From positions 248,001-312,000 of the forward strand of contig NZ_FOHO01000001.1 in the NCBI RefSeq assembly GCF_900111675.1: a DNA stretch of 64,000 nucleotides, in the 5' to 3' direction. This document shows positions 18,022 through 27,189 of the stretch, piece by piece (positions within the stretch are counted from its first letter, which is position 1; each line of letters opens with the position of its first letter). The notes beneath the pieces were generated by a model. It was not told the origin of the DNA, made no database searches, and saw only the letters and a program-made list of their open reading frames with translations. This DNA comes from Paracoccus homiensis (GTDB lineage: Bacteria > Pseudomonadota > Alphaproteobacteria > Rhodobacterales > Rhodobacteraceae). The position numbers were made by a program, and so were the translations under genes.

Positions 18022-19139
18022 AATTCCTCCAGGGTTTCGGCAAGGCGGACCACATCCGCCGCCGTCGCATTCAGGTTCAACGACACCCGCAGCCGCGAAC
18101 TGCCCTGCGGCACGGTCGGCGGCCGGATGCCGCGAACATCAAAACCCCGATCCTGAAGCCGCGCGGCAAGATCCATGGTCGGACCGTTCTGCCCCACGAT
18201 CAGCGGCATGATCTGGCTGTTGCTGGTCGCGACCTGCGGCAGACGCCGCGCCAGTTCCGCGCGGAAATCGCGGACATACCCGGCCAGACGGTCGCGCCGC
18301 GACGGCTCGGACCGCAGCAGATCCAGCGCCGCGCTGCCCGCCGCCGCCATCAGCGGCGAGGGCGCGGTCGCAAAGATAAAGGGCCGACAGCGGTTGATCA
18401 GAAAATCGATCAAGGGCCGCGCCGCGCAGATCAACGCCCCCGATCCCCCCAGCGCCTTGCCCAATGTATGCAGCGTCAGGACGTTTTCGCGCCCTTCCAG
18501 CGCGTGGGACAGGCCGCGCCCGTCCGGACCGTAGACGCCGGTGGCATGCGCCTCGTCGATCAGCAGGAAACCTTCGCGATCGGCCAGCCCCGCCAGATCC
18601 GCCAAGGGGGCAAAATCGCCATCCATGCTGTACAGGCTTTCGACCGCGATCCAGACCGCACCCGTGCCACCCGACTGGCGCCAGGCGCGGATCTGATCCT
18701 CGGCATGGCCGACGTCATTATGGCGGAACATCTGTTGGGTGGCGCGGCCCGCGCGCGCGCCTTCATGCGTGCTGGCATGGGACAGGTCATCCATCAACAA
18801 CAGATCGCCCCGTTGCGGCAGGGTGGTCAGAACCGCAAAATTCGCGACATATCCGCCGCCAAAGCCCAATGCCGCCTCGGCGCCGAAGAACCGTGCGGCC
18901 TTGGCCTCGAACGCAGCCTGCACATCGTCATGCCCCCGCAGCAGCCGCGAACCGGTGGCCCCCACCGGCGTTCCCGACCGCAGGGCATCACGCACCGCAT
19001 CCGCCAGGGCCGGATGACTGGCAAGCCCGATGTAATCATTCGACGAAAAATCAATGCCCTGGCGCAGATTCAGCCGCCGCAGACGGTCATCCTGCGCCAG
19101 CGCGTCAAGCTGCTGGCGAAAGGGCGCAAGCCGATCCAT
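18006..19139 (-). CDS. bioF: 8-amino-7-oxononanoate synthase BioF
   Basis: A 377-residue alpha-oxoamine synthase that condenses pimeloyl-ACP with alanine to KAPA. Motifs are DFSSNDYIGLA near the N-terminus, GATGSRLLRGH, LIDEAHATGVYGPDGRG and the PLP-lysine segment LHTLGKALGGSGA. The gene starts 18 bases after bioB. It belongs to the same biotin operon. Confidence 0.94.
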   Translation of the reverse strand: MDRLAPFRQQLDALAQDDRLRRLNLRQGIDFSSNDYIGLASHPALADAVRDALRSGTPVGATGSRLLRGHDDVQAAFEAKAARFFGAEAALGFGGGYVANFAVLTTLPQRGDLLLMDDLSHASTHEGARAGRATQQMFRHNDVGHAEDQIRAWRQSGGTGAVWIAVESLYSMDGDFAPLADLAGLADREGFLLIDEAHATGVYGPDGRGLSHALEGRENVLTLHTLGKALGGSGALICAARPLIDFLINRCRPFIFATAPSPLMAAAGSAALDLLRSEPSRRDRLAGYVRDFRAELARRLPQVATSNSQIMPLIVGQNGPTMDLAARLQDRGFDVRGIRPPTVPQGSSRLRVSLNLNATAADVVRLAETLEEFWPDM

Positions 19140-19157
19140 TCCGACCCCGAAACGCGA

Positions 19158-20231
19158 TCAGCGCAGGACCGGAATGGCGGGATCGGCGGCCAGCAACCGG
19201 GCACGGCGTTCCTCGGCTGTGTCGTCGGGCATGTGTTCATGCGCCTGCATCGGCTGCAGCCCAAGCTTGGCGAACAGCACCGCATCCACATCTTCGGTCG
19301 GGTTGTCCTTGGTCAGCAGCGTGTCGCCCACGAAGATCGAATTCGCACCCGCAAAGAAGCACAGGGCCTGCATTTCGTCCGACATCTCGGTCCGGCCGGC
19401 GGACAGGCGGACATGGCTGGTCGGCATCATGATGCGCGCGGTGGCGATCGTGCGGATGAAGTCGATCGGATCGACAGGCTCGGCGTTTTCCAACGGCGTG
19501 CCCGGCACCGGGATCAGCATGTTGATCGGCACGCTTTCGGGCGGCACCGGCAGGTTTGCCAGCGTCACCAGCATATCGACGCGGTCCTGATCGCCCTCGC
19601 CCAGGCCCAGAATGCCACCCGAACAGACCTTGATCCCGCTGTCGCGGACATTCTGCAACGTTTCCAGACGGTCGGAAAAGCTGCGCGTCGTAATCACATT
19701 GCCATAATGCGATTCCGAGGTGTCGATATTGTGGTTGTAGTAATCCAGCCCCGCATCGGCCAGTTGCCGCGCCTGATCGGCGTCCAGCATGCCAAGGGTC
19801 ATGCAGGTCTCCATACCCAGCGCCTTGACCCCCTCGACCATGGCGATGATCTGGGGCATGTCCCGAGGCTTCGGGCTGCGCCACGCAGCACCCATGCAGT
19901 AACGCGTGGCCCCGGCATCGCGGGCGCGGCGCGCCTCGCCCAGAACGCGCTGCACCTCGATCAGCTTCGAGGCCGAAAGCCCGCTTTCGTGATAGGCCGA
20001 CTGGCTGCAATAGCTGCAATCCTCGGGGCAGCCGCCGGTCTTGATCGACAACAGGCGGCTCATCTGAACGCGATTGGGGTCGAAATGCTGGCGATGGACG
20101 GTCTGCGCCTGGAACAGAAGCTCCATGAAGGGCAGGTCGAACAGCGCGCGGGCCTCGGGCCCGGTCCATACCTTGCGGCTATCCTTCGACGAGGGGCTGG
20201 GTTCGGCGTGCAGCATCTTCGGGCTTCCCAT
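19158..20231 (-). CDS. bioB: Biotin synthase BioB
   Basis: A 357-residue radical SAM enzyme that inserts sulfur into dethiobiotin. The radical SAM motif is CPEDCSYC within [17 protein letters not shown]. The [2Fe-2S] ligands are in the expected places ([28 protein letters not shown], with the Arg in the C-terminal barrel). The C-terminal tail of about 30 residues extends past the core. It is the first gene of the biotin operon. The gap of 57 bases to the flagellar gene upstream could hold a promoter, but no BioR-like palindrome was recognised with confidence. Confidence 0.96.
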   Translation of the reverse strand: MGSPKMLHAEPSPSSKDSRKVWTGPEARALFDLPFMELLFQAQTVHRQHFDPNRVQMSRLLSIKTGGCPEDCSYCSQSAYHESGLSASKLIEVQRVLGEARRARDAGATRYCMGAAWRSPKPRDMPQIIAMVEGVKALGMETCMTLGMLDADQARQLADAGLDYYNHNIDTSESHYGNVITTRSFSDRLETLQNVRDSGIKVCSGGILGLGEGDQDRVDMLVTLANLPVPPESVPINMLIPVPGTPLENAEPVDPIDFIRTIATARIMMPTSHVRLSAGRTEMSDEMQALCFFAGANSIFVGDTLLTKDNPTEDVDAVLFAKLGLQPMQAHEHMPDDTAEERRARLLAADPAIPVLR

Positions 20232-20288
20232 CTGTCAGACTTTACGCGATCTAGCAGGTCGCATTCGCGCTGTCCAATACCCGCGACC

Positions 20289-20645
20289 CTAGAACCGGTC
20301 GCGGCCCTCGCCCCGCCGGGCCAGATCAAGCAACACCTCGGCCCTGCCGAACTCTCGTGCGGCGTCCTGACGCGCCTGCTCGAAGCGGGGGCGCATGCGG
20401 GCCAGTTCCTGTTGGGCGCGGGCCAGTTCCCGCGCACTGCGACCGGCCTGGGCATTGGCCATCCGCGCCTCGGACAGGGTCAGGGGGGAACTGCTGTCAT
20501 AGCTTTGCTGCAATGCGTTCCGCATCGCATCGCACTGCCCCTGCGCCATCGCCATATGTTGACGGAAGGCGCCGAACTTCTTCAACTCACGCTCGGCCTT
20601 CAGGCGGGCGATGCGTTCCAGTGCGATCAATTGCGCCAGCTTCAT
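20289..20645 (-). CDS. FliJ-like coiled-coil flagellar export protein (candidate)
   Basis: A 118-residue, almost wholly helical, charged protein with heptad-like spacing (KLAQLIALERIARLKAERELKK, ARELARAQQELARMRPRFEQARQ). It starts at an ATG that overlaps the flhB stop (ATGA), so it is translated with the export apparatus. FliJ, the central stalk of the flagellar export ATPase, has this size, shape and poor conservation. Identification rests on context and architecture, not on a sequence motif. A different export chaperone is possible. Confidence 0.55.
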   Translation of the reverse strand: MKLAQLIALERIARLKAERELKKFGAFRQHMAMAQGQCDAMRNALQQSYDSSSPLTLSEARMANAQAGRSARELARAQQELARMRPRFEQARQDAAREFGRAEVLLDLARRGEGRDRF

Positions 20646-21709
20646 GTCCACCCCGCCTTTGCCTTTTCACGCATCTTTTCTGCAAAGCGGATCGCGGCGG
20701 CCACGCCCGCGAATTGTTCGCGCCTGATTTCCTCGCCGATCTTGACGGTGGCATGTATCGCCCGCGCGCAAGGCGGATCCGAGAAGATCGGAACCTTGCC
20801 CTCGCGCGCCTTGTCGCGGATGCGGGCGGCCACATCATCGGTGCCTTTGGCAAGGCAGACCGGCGCACGACCGCTGCCCCGTTTCCATTCCAGCGCGACG
20901 GCGTAATGCGTGGGATTGACGATCACGACATCTGCCTTGGCGACATCCGCCAGCATCTGCTTCATCGCGATATCAACGGCCTTCTGACGCCGGGCCGCTT
21001 TCAGATGCGGATCGCCCTCGGCTTCCTTGTGCTCATCCTCCATTTCCTTGCGGCTCATGCGGTGACGCTTCAGGAACTCATGGCGTTTCCACAGAAGATC
21101 GATCACCGAAAACGCCAGCGAGACCGCAAGCGCCATCAGCAGCACGCGCCCAAGCAGCATCCCCAGCCCCGCGATCCACTGCCCGCCCCCGCCAAGCGCC
21201 GTCGCGCCCAGTTGGTCCAGCAGGCTGGCGAACAGGAACCAGCCGCAGACACAGACCACGATCACCTTGGCCAGCGAGATCCCGAACGTGACCAGGCCAG
21301 AGGGGCCGAATTTCTGCCCCGCATTCTTGACCGGATTCAGCCTGTTCACGTCGATTTTCAGCTTCTTCGTCGAAAAGACCAGCCCGCGCTGTGCGATCAG
21401 CCCGACAAGAATCGCGCAACAGGGAATGACCGCCAACCCGATCACCGCAATCCCGGCATAGGCCGACAGATCGCCCGCCAGCGCGAACCCGGCCTCCAGC
21501 GGCCAACCCTCGGCCCCCATCGCGCGGCTGGCCATCGAGAGCCATTGCTTGACCGCAAAGCCAGCCCCGACCGTCAGTGCCAGCCAGGCCCCGATATACA
21601 TGGTCGCGGCATTCACTTCGGTCGAGCGGGGAACATCGCCGTCCTCGCGCGCGCGCCGCAGCTTTTGTTCCGACGGGTCGAATTGCTTGTCGTCCTTGTC
21701 CTCGCTCAT
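20642..21709 (-). CDS. flhB: Flagellar export switch protein FlhB
   Basis: A 355-residue protein of the flagellar type III export gate. The N-terminus DKQFDPSEQKLRRAREDGDVPRS is typical. Four transmembrane segments follow (near residues 30-215). The cytoplasmic domain carries the self-cleaving NPTH motif in VIVNPTHYAVAL, which switches export from rod/hook to filament substrates. The start ATG at 21709 overlaps the fliR stop. Confidence 0.94.
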   Translation of the reverse strand: MSEDKDDKQFDPSEQKLRRAREDGDVPRSTEVNAATMYIGAWLALTVGAGFAVKQWLSMASRAMGAEGWPLEAGFALAGDLSAYAGIAVIGLAVIPCCAILVGLIAQRGLVFSTKKLKIDVNRLNPVKNAGQKFGPSGLVTFGISLAKVIVVCVCGWFLFASLLDQLGATALGGGGQWIAGLGMLLGRVLLMALAVSLAFSVIDLLWKRHEFLKRHRMSRKEMEDEHKEAEGDPHLKAARRQKAVDIAMKQMLADVAKADVVIVNPTHYAVALEWKRGSGRAPVCLAKGTDDVAARIRDKAREGKVPIFSDPPCARAIHATVKIGEEIRREQFAGVAAAIRFAEKMREKAKAGWT

Positions 21710-22464
21710 GGTGCCCCCGGCAGCGTGAAATCCAGAACGGCATCCGCCCACAACCCCACCAGCATCGGTGCCAGCAATGCCAGCGCCGCCAGCGCCAGCA
21801 TCACCGCGGCGGGCGAGCCGATAAAGACGACCGGCAAGGCGGGCATGACCTTGTTGATGACGCCCGACAGCGCCTGATACAGGAAACCGCCCAAGGTGAA
21901 CGGCGCCGCCAGCAGCATCGCCAGGGCAAAGCTGCGCGCCATCATCGCGACGGCCTCGGCGGCAAGGCCCGTGATCTGCGGCATCGCCCCCGGCGGCCAG
22001 ATGGCAAAGCTGTCGGCGATCAGATCCATCAGCATCGATGGCAGCCCCAGCGCCATCAGGATCGCGATACCGCCCAGATGGATCAGGTTGCCGATGGGGT
22101 GCGGCGCGGCCTCATTCTGGACGCCGATGATCTGCGACAACGAGGCCGTCGCGGCGATGGCGGTCGTCGCGATATCGATGGCATAGGCCAGGATCCGCAA
22201 CAGGCTGCCAAGCGCCAGCCCGATCAGCATCTGCCCCAGCGCCTGAAACGCGATCGCCGGTGCAGAGCCGGGCAAGGGAAGATCGGCCACAGTCCCCGCC
22301 AGCAGGGGCGAGATCGCCATGGCAAGACCGACCCGAACCCGCATCGGCAGCACCCGTTCGCCAAGGCCCGGCAGGACCATGACAAAGGCCTGAACCCGCA
22401 GATAGACCAGCAGCAGGCTGTAGCTGAGCCCCGGCAGAAGGTCGATCGGCAGGGGCCAGCTCAT
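21706..22464 (-). CDS. fliR: Flagellar export gate protein FliR
   Basis: A 252-residue, strongly hydrophobic protein with about six membrane segments. It lies between flhA and flhB, which is a standard order, and matches FliR in length. Recognisable parts are YLRVQAFVMVLPGLGERVLPMRVRVGLAMAISPLL near the N-terminus and the ALGLPSMLMDLI region. With FliP and FliQ it forms the helical export channel. The start overlaps the flhA stop by four bases. fliQ is not in the window. Confidence 0.9.
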   Translation of the reverse strand: MSWPLPIDLLPGLSYSLLLVYLRVQAFVMVLPGLGERVLPMRVRVGLAMAISPLLAGTVADLPLPGSAPAIAFQALGQMLIGLALGSLLRILAYAIDIATTAIAATASLSQIIGVQNEAAPHPIGNLIHLGGIAILMALGLPSMLMDLIADSFAIWPPGAMPQITGLAAEAVAMMARSFALAMLLAAPFTLGGFLYQALSGVINKVMPALPVVFIGSPAAVMLALAALALLAPMLVGLWADAVLDFTLPGAP

Positions 22465-24554
22465 GCCGCCTCGATCGTGCCGATCAGGTTCAGTTCGGCC
22501 GCGCTGTCGATTTCCTCCAGCCCCAGAACGGGGATCGCATATCCGTTCGAGCCCAACAGCGCACGCACTGTCCGGCGGCGATGGTCCGGGGTCACGATCA
22601 CCGCCTGTGCGGTGTTAACGCGCCCCATCGCCTTGCGCGTCGCCTCCAGCAGTTTTTGCGACAATGCAGGGGTCAGCGCCCCGCCGCCGGTGCGCCCGGT
22701 TTCGGAATCCGAGCGGACAAATTCGGCCTCCCACGACGGGTGCAGCTGCAAGGCCTCGATATGGCCCGCATCGTCGCTATATTGCTGGGTGATCTGGCCG
22801 CGCATCCGTTTACGCACCATTTCATACAGCGTCTCGATGGACTCGATGCTGCGGAATTCGCAGATGGCATCGACGATCAGCGGCAGGTTGCGGATCGAAA
22901 CACGTTCCTCCAACAGCGCGCGCAGGATCGCCAGCAGAACCTCGGGGGTGACCTTCTCGGGGATCATCCCCTCGAAATAGCGGCGATAGCGTTCGGACCG
23001 CGCCGAATCGCTGAGCGTTTTCAGCTCATCTATCTGGCGCTGCATCGCCGCCAGCGTCAGAAGCGCGGGCAGATTGGCCTTCACCACCTCCATCAGATGG
23101 GTGGACAGAACCTCCATCGGGGTGACGACGGTGGCGCCCATCGTTGCGGCATCGTCGTGATCGTTGGGCTGGATCCAGCGCGCGGGACTGGAATAGACCG
23201 GTTCGCGCACCTGCTGGCCCGGCAGCTTTGCCAGAACATCATCCGATCCCAGCGCCAGAACCTGCCCCGGCTTCAGGACCCCGCGGCCGCGCACCACACC
23301 TTGTATCTTGATCCGATAGTCGCCGGGTGGGATTTCATCGGTATCGGTGATCCGGACATCCGGCAGGATCACACCGAAACTGCGGGCGACATAGATGCGC
23401 AGGTTGGTGATCCGGGTGCCCAGTCCCCGCGCCTGATCCAGCGCGACCGCAATCAGGTCCGAGCCGATCTCGACGCAGATTTCATCCGTGTCCAGCACAT
23501 CGCCGATGCGGCTGGCGGGAGCGGGTGCATCCTCGGGCAGATCCTCGATGATCTCGGCCTCGCTGCGTTTCTGTCGCTGCGCCAGATACCAGGCGCTGGC
23601 GGCCATGGTCGCGGCCATTGCCAGAAACAGAAATCGCGGCATCCCCGGCACGAAGGACATCAGCATCATCGCCGCCGCGACCGCGGCCGAGGGTTGCCAG
23701 CTGCGCGTGAACTGCCGGGTCAGAAGATCCGCCGTGGTATCGGTCGCGCCGCCGCGCGACAGCAGCAGCGCCGCCGCCATTGAGGTGATCAGCGCGGGGA
23801 TCTGACTGACCAGACCATCGCCGATCGTCAGATGCGAATAGGTGGCCATCGCCTCGCCCACGGGCATGCCGTGGCTGATGACCCCCACGGACAGGCCAAT
23901 CAGCAGATTGATCAGCGTGATCACGATGCCGGCGATCGCGTCGCCCTTGACGAATTTCGACGCCCCGTCCAGCGATCCGAAAAAGCTGATCTCGCGCTGT
24001 TCCTGCGCCCGACGGCGTTTCGCCTCGGCGTGGTCGATCGCGCCCGCGTTCAGATCGCCGTCGATGGCCAACTGCTTGCCCGGCAGCGAGTCCAGCGCGA
24101 AACGCGCCGCGACCTCGGCCATCCGCCCCGAGCCCTTGGTGATGACCATGAAATTCACCACCGAAATCACGGCAAAGACCGTCAGCCCGACCAACAGCGA
24201 ACCGCCTGCAACGAAATCGGCAAAACCGTTGATGACCTGCCCGGCCGCGTCCGTACCGGTATGCCCCTGCGTCAGGATCAGCCGGGTCGAGGACACGTTC
24301 AGCGACAGCCGGATCACAAGGCTGATCAGCAACAACACGGGGAATGCCTGAAAATCCGTCGGCTTGTCGACCAGAGAAGCCATTACCAGGACCAGCGTCG
24401 CCGTCGCGATCGACAGGGCGATCCCGACATCCAGAAGACCGGGGGGCAGCGGCACGACCAGCGACAGCACCACCGCCACCAGCGCACCGGTGATCAGCAA
24501 CGAGGGATCGGGCATGCGCGATCCGCGCGGGGCGATGGCTCGGACGGATTTCAT
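22461..24554 (-). CDS. flhA: Flagellar export protein FlhA
   Basis: About 697 residues. The N-terminal half has eight membrane segments and the FHIPEP-family cytoplasmic loop (TKGSGRMAEVAARFALDSLPGKQLAIDGDLNAG), with conserved charged residues for proton use. The C-terminal half is the large cytoplasmic domain that forms the nonameric ring and binds chaperone-substrate complexes. The ATG at 24554 overlaps the stop of the upstream small gene (ATGA), which supports it over in-frame starts further upstream. Confidence 0.95.
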   Translation of the reverse strand: MKSVRAIAPRGSRMPDPSLLITGALVAVVLSLVVPLPPGLLDVGIALSIATATLVLVMASLVDKPTDFQAFPVLLLISLVIRLSLNVSSTRLILTQGHTGTDAAGQVINGFADFVAGGSLLVGLTVFAVISVVNFMVITKGSGRMAEVAARFALDSLPGKQLAIDGDLNAGAIDHAEAKRRRAQEQREISFFGSLDGASKFVKGDAIAGIVITLINLLIGLSVGVISHGMPVGEAMATYSHLTIGDGLVSQIPALITSMAAALLLSRGGATDTTADLLTRQFTRSWQPSAAVAAAMMLMSFVPGMPRFLFLAMAATMAASAWYLAQRQKRSEAEIIEDLPEDAPAPASRIGDVLDTDEICVEIGSDLIAVALDQARGLGTRITNLRIYVARSFGVILPDVRITDTDEIPPGDYRIKIQGVVRGRGVLKPGQVLALGSDDVLAKLPGQQVREPVYSSPARWIQPNDHDDAATMGATVVTPMEVLSTHLMEVVKANLPALLTLAAMQRQIDELKTLSDSARSERYRRYFEGMIPEKVTPEVLLAILRALLEERVSIRNLPLIVDAICEFRSIESIETLYEMVRKRMRGQITQQYSDDAGHIEALQLHPSWEAEFVRSDSETGRTGGGALTPALSQKLLEATRKAMGRVNTAQAVIVTPDHRRRTVRALLGSNGYAIPVLGLEEIDSAAELNLIGTIEAA

Positions 24555-24829
24555 TCGGATTTTTCCCCGGTTGTTTGAACGGGCCGCAGGATGTCGTCCA
24601 ATGTCCACGCCTTGCCGGACAACAGCCCCGCCCGGCGCAGGAAAATGATCGCCTGCAGGCGCTGGGACGGCTCCATCTGCAACAGCCGGACGCGATAATC
24701 ACGCGGCAGATCCTGCCCCGACAGAACCCAGCCGGACGCCTCTTCGGCATAGCCGGCCACCTCGGCGGGCAGGCCCTGAACCAGTGGCGTTTCAGTGGCG
24801 GCGGCCAGAAGCGCGGCGAACAGCATCAT
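24551..24829 (-). CDS. Small exported or membrane-anchored protein in flagellar operon, unknown
   Basis: A 92-residue protein coupled by four-base overlaps to motA upstream and flhA downstream. The N-terminus MMLFAALLAAATETPLVQG is a short hydrophobic segment that may act as a signal. The remainder (RDYRVRLLQMEPSQRLQAIIFLRRAGLLSG) is helical and basic. I do not recognise a named family. The position suggests a flagellar assembly or motor function, and the tight coupling suggests it is expressed in step with FlhA. Confidence 0.7.
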   Translation of the reverse strand: MMLFAALLAAATETPLVQGLPAEVAGYAEEASGWVLSGQDLPRDYRVRLLQMEPSQRLQAIIFLRRAGLLSGKAWTLDDILRPVQTTGEKSE

Positions 24830-25692
24830 GCCGCCTTCTTCAGATCGCGCAGCGCGGTTTCCAGGCCGTCAAAGCTGGGCCTGACATGATCGGGCACTGC
24901 CTGGCGTCCGACCTCGACACACAGATTGGTGGCGTGCTGATGCAGCCCCGCGACCAGCACCGATTTGATGACATCGAAGAACATCAGATCCTGCTTGACG
25001 ACATTGCCCAGCCGCTGCGCCAGCGGCGCGACGAACCCATAGGCCAGAAACACCCCCAGAAATGTTCCCACAAGCGCACCGCCGATCATCTTGCCCAGAA
25101 CCTCGGGCGGCTGATCGATGGCGCTCATGGTCTTGATCACACCCAGAACCGCCGCGACGATGCCCAGCGCAGGCAGCGCGTCCGCCATGCTTTGCAGCGC
25201 GTGGGGCACGTGCATTTCCTCTTCGCGCATGGCGGCAAGGCGATGGGCCAGAATTTCCTCGACCTGATAGGGATCGTCATAGTTCAGACTGGCCGAGCGC
25301 ATGGTATCGGCGATCAGCGACACCACTTCATGGTCCGCAAGCAGGCGCGGATAGGCCCCGAAAATGGCCGAGTCCTGCGGCTGTTCGATATGCTGTTCCA
25401 ACTCGACCGGATTTTCACGCGCGATCTTCAACAGCTGGAACATCAGGCACAACACGTCCTGATGGTCGGCGGCGGTCCATTTCGGCCCCTTGAAGGCCCG
25501 CATGATCCCGCCAATCGTCGCCTTCAGCGTGTGGCTGTCATTCGACAGCAGGTAGGAACCGACCGCCGCGCCCATGATCATCATCAATTCGAAAGGCAGT
25601 GCATGCATGATGACGCCCATCTTGCCGCCAGCCAACAGATAGCCGCCGAACACCATCGCCATGGTCAGGACGATCCCGATAATTCCAAACAT
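24826..25692 (-). CDS. motA: Flagellar motor stator protein MotA
   Basis: A 288-residue inner membrane protein. The first segment MFGIIGIVLTMAMVFGGYLLAGG and second ALPFELMMIMGAAVGSYLLS are typical. The long cytoplasmic loop has the charged residues that meet FliG (RENPVELEQHIEQPQDS). The last pair of helices contains the conserved prolines in ALPALGIVAAVLGVIKTMSAIDQPPEVLG. With MotB it forms the proton-driven stator. No motB is in the window. Confidence 0.94.
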   Translation of the reverse strand: MFGIIGIVLTMAMVFGGYLLAGGKMGVIMHALPFELMMIMGAAVGSYLLSNDSHTLKATIGGIMRAFKGPKWTAADHQDVLCLMFQLLKIARENPVELEQHIEQPQDSAIFGAYPRLLADHEVVSLIADTMRSASLNYDDPYQVEEILAHRLAAMREEEMHVPHALQSMADALPALGIVAAVLGVIKTMSAIDQPPEVLGKMIGGALVGTFLGVFLAYGFVAPLAQRLGNVVKQDLMFFDVIKSVLVAGLHQHATNLCVEVGRQAVPDHVRPSFDGLETALRDLKKAA

Positions 25693-25707
25693 GATCTCGG
25701 CCCTTCC

Positions 25708-26247
25708 TTACTGTTTGCGGACGCTGCGCGCGCCCATTTCCGCGGTCAGCAACGCGGCCTGTTGCGGCTCGACCGAGGCGATGATGCGTGCCCCGTTTTC
25801 AGGCTGAAGGCGGATCAGGATCTCGGCCGCGAAATCGGGCGGCAGGTTGCTGATGATCGCCGCTGCCTCAGCGGGCTTCATCTGGTCATAAACCGCGATC
25901 AGCCGCTGAATGTCGTCGCGGACGGCAGCCGAATTTCCAGATCGGTGCGACTGGATCCCGGTCTTTTCGGCCCGCAGTTCGACCAGCTTCCTGGTCAGGC
26001 TGGTCTGGGCGGCGGCCAGTTCGGCCTTCCGCGCCTCAACGCTTTCCAGATAGCGTTCGATGCGCAGGGCGCGGTCGCGAAGCTCTTCGGCCAGGGCCAC
26101 GGCTTCCGGGACATCCCCACAGCCCTGCATCAGCCCGGGCGGTTCGGCAAATGCGGCAAACATCTGCGACAGATCGCCATGTCGCATCAGAACGACCGCC
26201 CCGGGCAGCGCGAATCCCAGCGCGAGGATCGGAAGGATCTTACGCAT
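25708..26247 (-). CDS. MotE-like periplasmic motor chaperone
   Basis: A 179-residue protein. It has an N-terminal signal or anchor (ILPILALGFALPGAVVLM), a coiled coil (residues about 55-105, ERYLESVEARKAELAAAQ) and a C-terminal MgtE-N-like domain (YDQMKPAEAAAIISNLPPDFAAEILIRLQPENGARI). This layout is that of MotE, described in Sinorhizobium meliloti as a chaperone of the motility protein MotC, and of related motor proteins of alphaproteobacterial flagella. It is directly upstream of motA. No motC is present nearby, so the partner may be a different motor protein. Confidence 0.75.
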   Translation of the reverse strand: MRKILPILALGFALPGAVVLMRHGDLSQMFAAFAEPPGLMQGCGDVPEAVALAEELRDRALRIERYLESVEARKAELAAAQTSLTRKLVELRAEKTGIQSHRSGNSAAVRDDIQRLIAVYDQMKPAEAAAIISNLPPDFAAEILIRLQPENGARIIASVEPQQAALLTAEMGARSVRKQ

Positions 26248-26602
26248 CGGCCGCCTCCACCCGCTTGCGAAGTCGCCGGTTCCGCAACGGGATCACGGGA
26301 TCGGGGCGGTCGGGCATCGCCGCGACGCCCAGCTTCTGACGCAGATCCCAAAGCTCTCGCTCCTTGCGGGCAGCGACGATCTGTTTGGCCAGTTCCTCGC
26401 TGGCGCCGGTGGCCTGATCGCGGGCTTCGCGCATCGCGCGTTCCAGCCGATCGACCTCGGCGGCCATGACCGCGATCGCGCCCCCCAATCCGGTTTCCAG
26501 ATCGTTCAGCCGCCGCAGCCGCCGCGCCAGAACCAGGCAGAAGATCGCCAACCCGACAGAGGCCAGAATCAGCCCCGATTGCAGAAGAACATCCACGCTC
26601 AT
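26240..26602 (-). CDS. Single-pass coiled-coil protein, PflI/DUF6468-like
   Basis: A 120-residue protein with one N-terminal transmembrane helix (LLQSGLILASVGLAIFCLVLARRL), a coiled coil (LETGLGGAIAVMAAEVDRLERAMREARDQ) and a basic C-terminus. It lies between fliL and the motE-like gene and overlaps both. In Caulobacter the bitopic protein PflI, involved in flagellar positioning, has a similar plan; that link is made from architecture and context only. Confidence 0.55.
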   Translation of the reverse strand: MSVDVLLQSGLILASVGLAIFCLVLARRLRRLNDLETGLGGAIAVMAAEVDRLERAMREARDQATGASEELAKQIVAARKERELWDLRQKLGVAAMPDRPDPVIPLRNRRLRKRVEAADA

Positions 26603-27072
26603 TTGAATCGAAACTCCGTGATGAGAAGGTCCTTGACCGGTTCTTCGCCCAGCACATAGCGGGTGCGGGTGATCAGTTCGGCCCGGATGATTTCCAATAC
26701 CCCGCGCTTGCCATAGGCGGCCGGATCCACGCTGGACAGGAAGGTTGTGAACGCATCCAGCACGCGCGGCATCAGATGGGTCACCGTCTCGGCATGGGCC
26801 TGATCCGTTTCAATCACCGCCGACAGGACCACACCGCGATAGGCACCGCCCGGCAACGGAACATCCACGGTCGGCACGGTCACGAAAGTCACCGCCGGTG
26901 CCTGCACGGCATGCGGCTTTTCGGCAGGTTTCATCAGCGCCGCAGGCGACCAGAGCCCCAGATAGGTCGAGCCGAACCCCGCTGCGCCCAAAGCCAGCGC
27001 CAGCACCGGCAACAACAGCTTGCGCGGCTTCTTTTCCGGTTCGTCACCCGCCGAAACGGCAATATCGGTCAT
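26599..27072 (-). CDS. fliL: Flagellar basal body-associated protein FliL
   Basis: A 157-residue protein with a short cytoplasmic tail rich in Glu/Lys, one membrane helix (LLLPVLALALGAAGFGSTYLGL) and a periplasmic domain ending RTRYVLGEEPVKDLLITEFRFK, the usual FliL C-terminus. FliL forms rings around the stator. It is the first gene of the leftward flagellar operon. GGAG precedes its ATG. Confidence 0.9.
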   Translation of the reverse strand: MTDIAVSAGDEPEKKPRKLLLPVLALALGAAGFGSTYLGLWSPAALMKPAEKPHAVQAPAVTFVTVPTVDVPLPGGAYRGVVLSAVIETDQAHAETVTHLMPRVLDAFTTFLSSVDPAAYGKRGVLEIIRAELITRTRYVLGEEPVKDLLITEFRFK

Positions 27073-27114
27073 CCTGATTCTCCGTCCTGATGAGACGGAT
27101 GTAACAGTTTGCGA

Positions 27115-27129
27115 CTAACCAATTCTTAA
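27115..27129. promoter_or_regulatory. CtrA-like binding site between divergent flagellar operons
   Basis: CTAA, seven bases, TTAA: one mismatch from the CtrA consensus TTAA-N7-TTAA used by alphaproteobacterial flagellar promoters. It sits in the 117-base gap between fliL (left) and fliF (right), about 45 bases from the fliL start and 60 from fliF, where it could serve both. Confidence 0.45.
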
Positions 27130-27189
27130 TCGCCGCCATGCAATGAAGGGCCATCGACGAAGACAGTTTCTGATTCGAAAGGGCCGGTT

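Noticed and set aside
18468..20906. Very long open frame on the + strand opposite the biotin and flagellar genes
   Set aside because: It is the mirror of GC-rich genes on the other strand (bioF, bioB, fliJ-like, flhB); its translation is His/Arg/Gln-rich with no domain.
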